A stretch of 13,958 bases of DNA from Candidatus Aminicenantota bacterium (lineage in GTDB: Bacteria; Acidobacteriota; Aminicenantia; UBA2199), in contig JAGLQR010000016.1 of assembly GCA_023136725.1 (NCBI GenBank), forward strand, positions 1-13,958. The letters run 5' to 3'. The position numbers were made by a program, and so were the translations under genes. The notes beneath the pieces were generated by a model. The model did not search any database and was not told the origin of the DNA. It saw only the letters and a program-made list of their open reading frames with translations. Shown piece after piece: positions 7,254-13,958 of this stretch (position 1 is the stretch's first letter; every line of letters begins with the position of its first letter).

Positions 7254-7971
7254 TATTCTTGTATTCGGTGCGCATCCTGATGATGCGGAAATTTTTATGG
7301 GTGGAACCATTCTGTATCTCAAGACCCTGGGGTATTGTGTCAGCGTGTGTGACCTTTCAATGGGAGAAGCGGGGACCTATGGCTCCGGTGAAAGCCGTCA
7401 GGAAGAACTCAGGCGTGCATCAGTGATGATGGGTCTTGATGATAGAATAACCCTGGAGATGGAGGATGGTAATATCAGAAATGACAGAGAAAACCGTATC
7501 AAAATAATTAAAGTGATCAGAGCTGTGAGGCCGAAGATAGTTTTCTCGTTTTCTGACAAACTGATAAGACATCCCGATCATAAATATTGTGGTGAAATGG
7601 TTCGCGAATGCTGCTTCCTCGCCGGACTTGAAAAGATAAAGACAGAAAATACACCACACCGTCCTGACTCATATATTGAATTCCCGGAATTGATGATCAC
7701 AAGACGCCCGGATTTTATAATTGATATCACTCCGTATTTTGAAAAGAAAAAAGATGTGATCAGATGTTACGGTTCCCAGGTGACAGGTGAAGGTGAAGAT
7801 GATTCGGGGACAAAGACCCTGATCCGATCCAATAATTTCTGGGAGATACTTGATGCAAGAGCACTTCAGGCAGGAGCGATGGGAGGTGTCCGGTATGGTG
7901 AGCCTTTTTACTCACCCAACCCGCCTTTGATCCCCGATCCGGTTAAATCTTTTTCGAGGGAGATAGTATGA
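7246..7971 (+). CDS. bshB1: bacillithiol biosynthesis deacetylase BshB1
   Basis: This 241-residue cytosolic zinc hydrolase is of the PIG-L/LmbE family. It removes the acetyl group from N-acetylglucosaminyl-malate, the second step of bacillithiol synthesis, and related enzymes also act on spent S-conjugates. The zinc and catalytic residues are visible: AHPDDAE (9-15), giving H10 and D13 as ligands and D12 as the general base, and RHPDH (108-112), with H112 as third ligand. Further family motifs are MGEAGTYGSGESRQEE (39-54) and, near the C-terminus, ARALQAGAMGGVRYGEPF, which is characteristic of the BshB1 branch. The start overlaps the end of bshC by eight bases and the stop overlaps bshA in an ATGA, which points to coupled translation. 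Position between bshC and bshA makes the assignment secure. Confidence 0.94.
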   Translation: MIDILVFGAHPDDAEIFMGGTILYLKTLGYCVSVCDLSMGEAGTYGSGESRQEELRRASVMMGLDDRITLEMEDGNIRNDRENRIKIIKVIRAVRPKIVFSFSDKLIRHPDHKYCGEMVRECCFLAGLEKIKTENTPHRPDSYIEFPELMITRRPDFIIDITPYFEKKKDVIRCYGSQVTGEGEDDSGTKTLIRSNNFWEILDARALQAGAMGGVRYGEPFYSPNPPLIPDPVKSFSREIV

Positions 7972-9083
7972 ACATTGCCATATTGAGTTATCACAGGATC
8001 GGAGGTTCCGGAATTGTTGCTTATGAAATAGGAAGAGCAATGGCGGAAGAGAGAGGACACAATGTCCATTTCATAGGACTTGAACCCCCATTCCGTCTGA
8101 AGGATAGTTATAATGAAAAAATACAGTTTCACAAGGTCTGGCTAAAAGAATACCCTGTTTTTGATTTTCAGCCATATGCACTCGCGCTTGCATCACAACT
8201 TGCTGATATAATCGAACGGTTTGAAATTGATGTAATACACAGCCATTATGCACTTCCACATGCGGTTTCTGCACTTCTGGCAAAAGATATTTCCGGGAAG
8301 GATGTAAAATGCGTAACTACCCTACATGGGACAGATATTACAGTGGTGGGTGCCCACCCAACCATGATGAATATCACAAAATTCGCCATAAACAGGAGTG
8401 ATGCTGTAACCGCTGTATCTGAAAGCCTGGTTCAGGATTCTGAGAATAAACTTGGAATTGAGAAGGGAAAAATAAAGTGTATACATAATTTTATAAATAC
8501 TGAATTTTTTAATCCTGGCCTGAAAACAAATATCGGAAAAGAGATGAATAAGAAAATAATAATGCATGTGTCAAATCTAAGGCCTGTTAAATCTCCAGGA
8601 GATGTTATCAGGATTTTCCATAAAATGGAACAGGAGATGCCGGACCAATTTGAACTCTGGATAGTGGGAGAAGGCCCCCTTCAGCATGAAATGATATCTC
8701 TGACAGAGGATTTGAATATCAGGGATAAGGTCCGGTTCATAGGAATATGTTCAAGTCTCGGGGGCCTTATTGCATCATCCGATCTGATGGTCCTCCCGAG
8801 CAGAGAAGAGTCATTCGGGCTTGTTGCACTTGAAGCAATGGCCTGTGGTGTCCCGGTTCTTGCAAGCAGGGTCGGAGGGCTGCCTGAGGTTATTGAAGAT
8901 GGGGTTTCGGGTTTTCTTTTCGAACACGGGAATGTGAAGGAAGCATCTACAAAGGGGCTTCGAATTCTTAAAGATAAAAAATATTATGATGAAGTTGTAA
9001 AGGAAGGATTGAAAACCGCAAATGAAAAGTTCTCAATAAAAAAGATCGTGGCGGAATATGAGGAACTTTATCTGTCGTGTTAG
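7968..9083 (+). CDS. bshA: bacillithiol biosynthesis glycosyltransferase BshA
   Basis: This 371-residue GT4-family enzyme transfers N-acetylglucosamine from UDP-GlcNAc to L-malate, the first step of bacillithiol synthesis. N-terminal features include the glycine-rich IGGSGIVAYEIG (11-22), HFIGLEPPFRL (34-44), HSHYALPHA (91-99) and LHGTD (119-123). The C-terminal Rossmann domain carries SNLRPVKSP (202-210), with the phosphate-binding Arg and Lys, VGEGP (233-237) and the GT4 motif EESFGLVALEAM, with E281 and E289 seven residues apart. The pattern FRL plus HSHYALPHA is typical of BshA as opposed to polysaccharide GT4 enzymes. The start overlaps bshB1 by four bases (ATGA) with a GGGAG site upstream. 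The stop TAG itself forms part of the ribosome binding site for the following ABC gene, linking synthesis to transport. Confidence 0.94.
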   Translation: MNIAILSYHRIGGSGIVAYEIGRAMAEERGHNVHFIGLEPPFRLKDSYNEKIQFHKVWLKEYPVFDFQPYALALASQLADIIERFEIDVIHSHYALPHAVSALLAKDISGKDVKCVTTLHGTDITVVGAHPTMMNITKFAINRSDAVTAVSESLVQDSENKLGIEKGKIKCIHNFINTEFFNPGLKTNIGKEMNKKIIMHVSNLRPVKSPGDVIRIFHKMEQEMPDQFELWIVGEGPLQHEMISLTEDLNIRDKVRFIGICSSLGGLIASSDLMVLPSREESFGLVALEAMACGVPVLASRVGGLPEVIEDGVSGFLFEHGNVKEASTKGLRILKDKKYYDEVVKEGLKTANEKFSIKKIVAEYEELYLSC

Positions 9084-9095
9084 GAGAAGTTTAGT

Positions 9096-10865
9096 TTGGC
9101 GAACGGGAATAATAAAGGATCGATCAAATCGCTTCATCCACTTCTTCCTTACCTGCGGAAATATTTAGTACCACTGCTTAGCGGCTTTGTTTTCATCCTG
9201 ATCCAGAACTACAGCCTTGTTAAAATCCCGTTCTATATGAAGAGTATTCTTGATGAAATAGTAACAGAGAACCGTTTTTTTATTATCTCCGGACTTATGG
9301 TGAATGTGCTTATCTATACATTCATTGAAGCGGTGTCTCTCTACCTTATGAGGAAGATCATTATAAGTGTCTCAAGAAAAATAGAGTATGAGATCAGGCA
9401 GCGACTATACAATTTACTTCTTGGTTTCGAATACCCTTTTTTCCTTAAAAACGAGACCGGAGATATTTCTTCAAGACTTACGAATGACCTGAATGATGTA
9501 AGAGTTCTACTCGGGCCTGCAGTTATGTATGTTCCCAATGCTTTATCAAGGATAATTATCTTTTTCCCGATACTTATTGGATTGAGTAATACTTTAATGT
9601 TGATAATAGTTCCTCTCCTTGCATTCCTGATACTTCTCATATTTACGATCCTGCCCAGGTTGAGGCCTAAATTTAAAAAGATCCAGGAAACTACAGCAAC
9701 TATAAATAACAGGGTATGGCAGACTGTGACGGGAATGACAACAATAAAGCAGAATACCCTGGAACAAACTGAGACCGAAAGGTTCAGAGCACTTAATAGT
9801 GAGTATGTTCGTGTTCAACTGGATATGGTCAAATTGAGAAGTTTTATCAGGCCGTTGTTTATTTTTCTTTTTTCGATCATAGAACTTATTATCCTCTACG
9901 TAGGAGGAGGAATGGTGATCTCCGGATCTTTAACGATCGGAGAACTTCTTCAATTCAACATTATGATATCTGCCCTTACATTTCCAATACTCTCACTCGG
10001 GTGGATAATGTCAATGATCCAATTGGGGATCAGTGCAATGGAAAGGATCAACTATATCCTTGAAGAATCTGCACCTGTAAGAGAAGTTAAATTTCCTCCG
10101 GGAAAAGATGTGGAATCTATCGAGATAAAAAATCTCTCTTTCCGTTATCCGGGTTCTGAGAAGAAGGTGCTGAGCGATATAAATATGGTGATCAAAAAAG
10201 GTGAAATGATCGGTATTACCGGAGAGGTCGGATCGGGTAAATCAACTTTTCTTGATCTCCTGTCAGGATTGTTGACTCCTGACCCTGCAATGATCTTTGT
10301 AAATGGTATTGATACTTCGGAAATGGACAAAAGCAATCTCCATTCCCTTTTTTCAGTTGTATCCCAGGACCCGTTTCTTTTTTCAGGGACCATTACTGAG
10401 AATATTTCAATAGGGATGGAGAAAGCGGATGATGAGAAGGTTAGAGAATCAGTGTCCATCGCCTCGCTTGATACAGATGTGAATTCCTTCCCGTACAAAT
10501 ATGAACAGAGAGTAGGGGAAAGGGGGATAACTTTATCAGGCGGGCAGAAACAGAGGATGGCTATTGCCAGAGCATTGTCCAACCCGTCACCTGTACTATT
10601 ATTCGATGACCCTTTATCAAGTGTAGATTCAAAGACGGAGACGAAAATTCTCTCTAATCTGAAAAAAATAAGGTCAGCAGATTCAGAGAATGTGTTCAGA
10701 ACCGTATTAATTATTTCTCACAGAATCTCTGCATTGAAAGAGTGTGACAAGATATACATGTTTAAAAATGGCAGAATTCTTGAATCCGGTGATCACAGTG
10801 AACTTATAAAAAAGAAGGGGAAGTACTATCTTGTCTCTGTAATGCAGCAGATGGAGGAAAAGTGA
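9096..10865 (+). CDS. ABC exporter half-transporter, degenerate-site subunit
   Basis: This 589-residue protein has a six-helix exporter membrane domain (about 25-320) fused to an ATP-binding domain (about 340-589). Walker A is GEVGSGKS (376-383), the Q-loop Gln is Q424, the signature is LSGGQ (480-484), Walker B is VLLFD (500-504) and the switch His is H542. The residue after Walker B is Asp (D505) rather than the catalytic Glu, the mark of the inactive-site subunit in heterodimeric exporters such as TM287/288, LmrCD and YheI/YheH. It starts with TTG at 9096; AGGAG lies nine bases upstream and overlaps the bshA stop, and a TAG at 9081 rules out an earlier start. Its stop overlaps the next ABC gene. 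Substrate cannot be read from sequence; the operon suggests bacillithiol or its conjugates. Multidrug export is the conservative alternative. Confidence 0.9.
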   Translation: MANGNNKGSIKSLHPLLPYLRKYLVPLLSGFVFILIQNYSLVKIPFYMKSILDEIVTENRFFIISGLMVNVLIYTFIEAVSLYLMRKIIISVSRKIEYEIRQRLYNLLLGFEYPFFLKNETGDISSRLTNDLNDVRVLLGPAVMYVPNALSRIIIFFPILIGLSNTLMLIIVPLLAFLILLIFTILPRLRPKFKKIQETTATINNRVWQTVTGMTTIKQNTLEQTETERFRALNSEYVRVQLDMVKLRSFIRPLFIFLFSIIELIILYVGGGMVISGSLTIGELLQFNIMISALTFPILSLGWIMSMIQLGISAMERINYILEESAPVREVKFPPGKDVESIEIKNLSFRYPGSEKKVLSDINMVIKKGEMIGITGEVGSGKSTFLDLLSGLLTPDPAMIFVNGIDTSEMDKSNLHSLFSVVSQDPFLFSGTITENISIGMEKADDEKVRESVSIASLDTDVNSFPYKYEQRVGERGITLSGGQKQRMAIARALSNPSPVLLFDDPLSSVDSKTETKILSNLKKIRSADSENVFRTVLIISHRISALKECDKIYMFKNGRILESGDHSELIKKKGKYYLVSVMQQMEEK

Positions 10866-12637
10866 TGGACAATAAACCGACTAAGGAAAAGTCAGGGTCC
10901 AGCCTCGATCTGAAGCTTTTGAAAAGGTTATTCCGGTATATGATCAAATACAGCCCGCTTATTATATTGTCTGTAATATTATTATTGCTCTTAAATTTTG
11001 CACTTGTTATCCAGCCCTATCTCATTAAAATCGGGATTGATGAGAATGTGATGAGGGGGGATATTGAAGGCCTAAAGTCCCTTTCTCTTTTAATATTCTC
11101 ATTAATAGTTATTGCATTCGGCCTGAATTTTTTCTTTAATTACATTGTCCAGTATATTGGGCAGAAGTTATTGATGGACCTCAGAATGGACCTTTTCAAA
11201 CACGTTCTTAAGCTGCCGAATTCATATTTTGACAGAACTCCGGTAGGAAAGACCCTTACCAATGTTACCAACGATGTTGAAGCTATAAGAGCATTTATTT
11301 CTGAAGGGGTTGTTACAGTAGTAGGAGAGTTGCTGAAAGTCTTATTTATCCTGACAGCAATGTTTATGATCAATTATAAACTTGCACTTATGACCCTCGT
11401 TTCTATTCCGGTTTTCATTATTGGTACATTATTTTTTAGAAACAGTATCAGGAAAGGGTTTGCCGGAGTCAGGAAGGCGAATTCAGAGATCAACACATCT
11501 CTTGTAGAGACTATAACCGGTATAAAGGAGATAATATTATTTGATCACAAATCAACAAGCAGAGATAAATTTGAAGAATCGAACAAAACTTATCTAACTG
11601 CATACCTGAAAGTAATAAATGCTTACTCTCTATATTTTCCTATTATTGAAATAGTATCAAACATAAGCATGATCGTCGTCTTTTTTTATGCTCACTCTAT
11701 TATCGGGGAATCAATAAAGGTTGGAGAAATATTTGCATTCTTCACTTATATAAATATGTTCTTCAGGCCGTTGCGGGAACTTGCAGAAAAATTTAATATG
11801 TTCCAGTCTGCAATGGCTGCATCCGAGAGGGCATTTAAATTACTTGATAAAGATATTACCATCCACAACATCCCGAATTCGATAAGAAGCAGTAAAAGGC
11901 TGGAAGGAAAAATCAAATTCAATAATGTAAATTTCGAATATAATAAAGGTAACAGGATACTCACCGGGATCTCATTCAGTATTGAAAAAGGCGAAAAAAT
12001 AGCCCTCGTCGGGAATACCGGGAGTGGAAAAACCACAATTATAAATCTTATAAACAGAATTTATGAAGTTGAGAATGGTTTAGTCCAAATTGATGACAGG
12101 AATATTAAGGAGTATGAACTTGAATATCTTAGGGAGCAGGTTGGTGTAGTTCCCCAGGACCCGTTCTTCTTCAATGGGACTATTTATGAGAATCTTTCCC
12201 TTTTCAAGCCCGATCTTACAATCGAAATAGTAAAAAGGTGCTCCGAAAAAGTTCATGCTGATGGTTTTATAGAAAAATTTGAAAATGGTTATGATGAGCA
12301 GGTTCTCGAGGAAGGGAAAAAACTATCAGCCGGTCAAAAACAACTTCTTAGTTTTACACGGGCACTAATTAAAAATCCCTCAATAATAATTCTGGATGAG
12401 GCAACTTCCAATATCGATTCGGAAACAGAAAAATTCATTGAGGATGCAACCATAAAACTTCTCGGTGAGCGGACATCCATTATAATTGCCCACAGACTAT
12501 CCACTATTAAGATGGTGGACAGGATAATTGTTCTTAAAGACGGCAAAGTAGTGGAAGAGGGAAGCCATGACGATTTGATCCTGAAAAGGGGAGAATATTA
12601 CAACTTGTACCAGTCACAGGTTTTTTTATTAAAATAA
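10865..12637 (+). CDS. ABC exporter half-transporter, catalytic-site subunit
   Basis: This 590-residue partner has six membrane helices (about 30-320) and a C-terminal ATPase domain. Motifs counted from the ATG at 10865 are Walker A GNTGSGKT (383-390), Q-loop Gln 431, signature LSAGQ (487-491), Walker B IIILD with the catalytic Glu following (D511, E512) and switch His 543. It retains the Glu that its neighbour lacks, while its own signature has Ala in place of the first Gly. In a head-to-tail dimer its Walker motifs pair with the neighbour's intact LSGGQ to form the one competent site. A GTG at 10862 is an alternative start, but GGAGG lies seven bases before the ATG, a better distance. The ATG shares one base with the upstream stop (TGATG), so the subunits are made together. 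It resembles MdlB/YheH-type exporters and is the last gene of the bsh operon. Confidence 0.91.
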   Translation: MDNKPTKEKSGSSLDLKLLKRLFRYMIKYSPLIILSVILLLLLNFALVIQPYLIKIGIDENVMRGDIEGLKSLSLLIFSLIVIAFGLNFFFNYIVQYIGQKLLMDLRMDLFKHVLKLPNSYFDRTPVGKTLTNVTNDVEAIRAFISEGVVTVVGELLKVLFILTAMFMINYKLALMTLVSIPVFIIGTLFFRNSIRKGFAGVRKANSEINTSLVETITGIKEIILFDHKSTSRDKFEESNKTYLTAYLKVINAYSLYFPIIEIVSNISMIVVFFYAHSIIGESIKVGEIFAFFTYINMFFRPLRELAEKFNMFQSAMAASERAFKLLDKDITIHNIPNSIRSSKRLEGKIKFNNVNFEYNKGNRILTGISFSIEKGEKIALVGNTGSGKTTIINLINRIYEVENGLVQIDDRNIKEYELEYLREQVGVVPQDPFFFNGTIYENLSLFKPDLTIEIVKRCSEKVHADGFIEKFENGYDEQVLEEGKKLSAGQKQLLSFTRALIKNPSIIILDEATSNIDSETEKFIEDATIKLLGERTSIIIAHRLSTIKMVDRIIVLKDGKVVEEGSHDDLILKRGEYYNLYQSQVFLLK

Positions 12638-12663
12638 TTTTTTTTTATTGTATAAAAAAAATT
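12636..12663. terminator. possible A/T-only hairpin after the bsh-ABC operon
   Basis: A run of nine T (12638-12646) is followed by a short loop and a run of eight A (12654-12661), with matching AA and TT ends, so a hairpin could form in RNA from either strand. It lies exactly at the stop codon of the last operon gene. There is no G/C stem, unlike a classic intrinsic terminator, so the call is weak. Confidence 0.25.
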
Positions 12664-12675
12664 AAATGCTATACT
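12648..12675 (+). promoter_or_regulatory. candidate promoter for the PKD/beta-barrel protein gene
   Basis: TTGTAT (12648-12653) and TATACT (12670-12675) are 16 bases apart. A start near 12682 would give a leader of about 36 bases ending in a perfect AGGAGG. The -35 hexamer is the same one seen in the divergent bshC promoter region. Part of it lies inside the A/T hairpin described separately. Confidence 0.38.
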
Positions 12676-12717
12676 TTTACTACTAAATTAATAGGATTTA
12701 TTTAATCAGGAGGAAGA

Positions 12718-13958
12718 ATGAACTTTAAAATTAAGTCGATTTTGATCGTTTCTGTGCTCATATTATTCTCTTACAGTATGATCGCCGCAGATACTGTTAA
12801 AATCAGAACTGTTGGTAATGCCCCCTTATTAGGGATCAAAAGAGGACAGAAAATTGACAGTGTAGATCAATTAAAAATGCTTATGGAAAAGTATAGTTCC
12901 CGTGTTGAACAGGGATTACAAAAAGTAGGAGCTGATTTTCTCTATCAGCCGATAATGGATGCAGTTGCAAACGGAAAAGTAATTGAGAAGGAAGTTCCTG
13001 TCGGAACTCCTCTTAAATGGATGCTTTTTTACTCAGGGAAAAAAGTACGTGACAAAGCAGATCTGGTTTGGGCCGGAAAAGCTGCCCTGCCTGTATTCTG
13101 TATACCTGTTCAGAAAGACTGCAAGGACTACAAGGTTATAATTCCAAAAGCTTGTGGAAATATCACTCTTGCTCATGTTGCTGACAGCAAACCTGTTTGC
13201 GGTATTGTAGTTTCACCTGCAATCGTAAACCCGGGTGAACCTGTAACTATTGATGTAAGTAGTGCCAAATGTGCGCCTGTTTCCGAAGTTACGGTATTTT
13301 TCGAAGGCAAAAAGGTTGAAACCAAGAAGATCACTTCCGACAATCCTGTCTGGAAAGCTGATCTGAAAAACCCCGGAAAATATACGATGACCGTAAGAGT
13401 ACAGGGAGTTGATGGTGAATTCACTAATTCCGATTGTACAGCTGAAGTTACAGTTAATTATCCTCCGGTTTGTGATCTTAAGGTCACTCCTGAAAAGGGA
13501 ATGGTCGGGAAAACCATTACAATGGATGCCTCCGGTTCAACAGATAAGGGTGGCAAAGTAGTAAAGGCTGAGATCACTATTCTTAACAAGAAAGATGGTA
13601 GTGAAGTTGAAAAGAAAGTATTAGATACTCCTCCATTTGTATGGGAGAAAAAGTTTAAGAAGGCCGGTGAGTATAGTATTCTTCTTAAAGTTTCCGATGA
13701 TCATGGTGCTGTTTCAGCAAATAATTGTGAATTTGATCTTCGTGTAGAAAAGCGTCTTTACTTCCTGGTTGAGGGCGGCCCCGGAGTTGCAAAAGGAACA
13801 TATACAGGAGTTGCATTTGCACGCGCCGGTATTCAGTACTTTATCGTTCCTCAAAAGTTTAGCATCATTGCTTCACTCGGCGGAGCCTTTGTACTTTCAG
13901 GTGAACCTTTCGTACACCATTTCCTCTCTAATATTCTGGTAAATGGACATTTCGATAA
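12718..13958 (+). CDS. exported envelope protein with two PKD-like domains and a C-terminal beta-barrel, 3' end cut
   Basis: The frame from ATG 12718 stays open to the window edge, giving 413 residues. A perfect AGGAGG lies four bases upstream. A signal peptide is plain: Lys residues, then a hydrophobic stretch to about 22 and a cleavable IAA-D at 24/25. A region of unknown fold follows (about 25-155), including GIKRGQKIDS and LYQPIMDAV. Two immunoglobulin/PKD-like domains come next (about 159-246 and 249-343). Each opens with a Pro-Val-Cys (C161, C252) and has another Cys in its last strand, suggesting periplasmic disulfides. From about 346 (RLYFLVEGGPG) the pattern of aromatic, alternating hydrophobic residues and glycines looks like the first strands of an outer-membrane beta-barrel. 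The role may be structural, linking envelope layers; no enzyme motif is seen. PKD calls are moderate and the barrel call tentative because the end is missing. Confidence 0.8.
   Translation, partial: MNFKIKSILIVSVLILFSYSMIAADTVKIRTVGNAPLLGIKRGQKIDSVDQLKMLMEKYSSRVEQGLQKVGADFLYQPIMDAVANGKVIEKEVPVGTPLKWMLFYSGKKVRDKADLVWAGKAALPVFCIPVQKDCKDYKVIIPKACGNITLAHVADSKPVCGIVVSPAIVNPGEPVTIDVSSAKCAPVSEVTVFFEGKKVETKKITSDNPVWKADLKNPGKYTMTVRVQGVDGEFTNSDCTAEVTVNYPPVCDLKVTPEKGMVGKTITMDASGSTDKGGKVVKAEITILNKKDGSEVEKKVLDTPPFVWEKKFKKAGEYSILLKVSDDHGAVSANNCEFDLRVEKRLYFLVEGGPGVAKGTYTGVAFARAGIQYFIVPQKFSIIASLGGAFVLSGEPFVHHFLSNILVNGHFD

Noticed and set aside
7968..9083. BshA as a polysaccharide or lipopolysaccharide glycosyltransferase
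   Set aside because: The GT4 fold alone would allow it, but the BshA-type N-terminal motifs and the overlapping bshB1 and bshC genes make bacillithiol synthesis far more likely.
10608..10614. The Asp after Walker B in the first ABC subunit as a sequence error
   Set aside because: The same substitution is standard in the degenerate subunit of heterodimeric exporters, and the partner gene has the matching Glu.
1..13958. CRISPR arrays, tRNA or rRNA genes, insertion sequences and attachment sites
   Set aside because: Reading both strands showed no regularly spaced repeats, no tRNA-like cloverleaf, no transposase motifs and no paired direct repeats. Nearly all the sequence is accounted for by genes and short promoter gaps.

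Overview
The window reads as bacterial chromosomal DNA of low-to-moderate GC from a Gram-negative lineage. A signal-peptide protein with PKD-like domains runs into what looks like an outer-membrane beta-barrel. The large M14-type peptidase and the style of the bacillithiol genes resemble Acidobacteriota/Aminicenantes-type genomes. That placement rests on family resemblance recalled from memory and should be held loosely. No rRNA, tRNA, CRISPR array or transposase is visible.

Layout from left to right. (1) Positions 1-2143, + strand: the 3' part of a large M14 zinc-carboxypeptidase-like protein, cut by the window edge. (2) 2156-2908, - strand: an exported protein of unknown function. Its promoter faces that of a small four-helix membrane protein (3027-3506, + strand), and an inverted repeat lies between the two -35 boxes. 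(3) 5854-3549, - strand: a three-gene unit made of a DinB/BstA-like metalloenzyme, a GyrI-like small-molecule-binding protein and an AlkD-like HEAT-repeat DNA alkylation repair protein. The last is broken by two frameshifts, and its C-terminal domain is still readable in the other frames down to 3549. (4) 6012-12637, + strand, divergent from the previous unit: a tightly packed five-gene operon, bshC-bshB1-bshA followed by the two halves of a heterodimeric ABC exporter. (5) 12718 to the right edge, + strand: the PKD/beta-barrel envelope protein, incomplete.

The most interesting reading is that regions 3 and 4 form one electrophile/alkylation protection island. The operon makes the thiol bacillithiol (BshA glycosyltransferase, BshB deacetylase, BshC cysteine ligase). 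The divergent gene belongs to the superfamily of bacillithiol S-transferases (DinB/YfiT/BstA). The GyrI-like protein belongs to a family with members known to hydrolyse cyclopropane-type DNA-alkylating toxins. The HEAT-repeat protein belongs to the alkyl-base repair superfamily. The ABC exporter, translationally linked to bshA, is a natural candidate for moving bacillithiol or its conjugates out of the cytoplasm. The enzyme families are supported by visible motifs; their joint function is inference.

Oddities to check: the BshC is about 80 residues short at its N-terminus with no room upstream for the missing part; the DNA-repair gene carries two separate +1 frameshifts; and the small membrane-protein gene appears to have a leaderless promoter.
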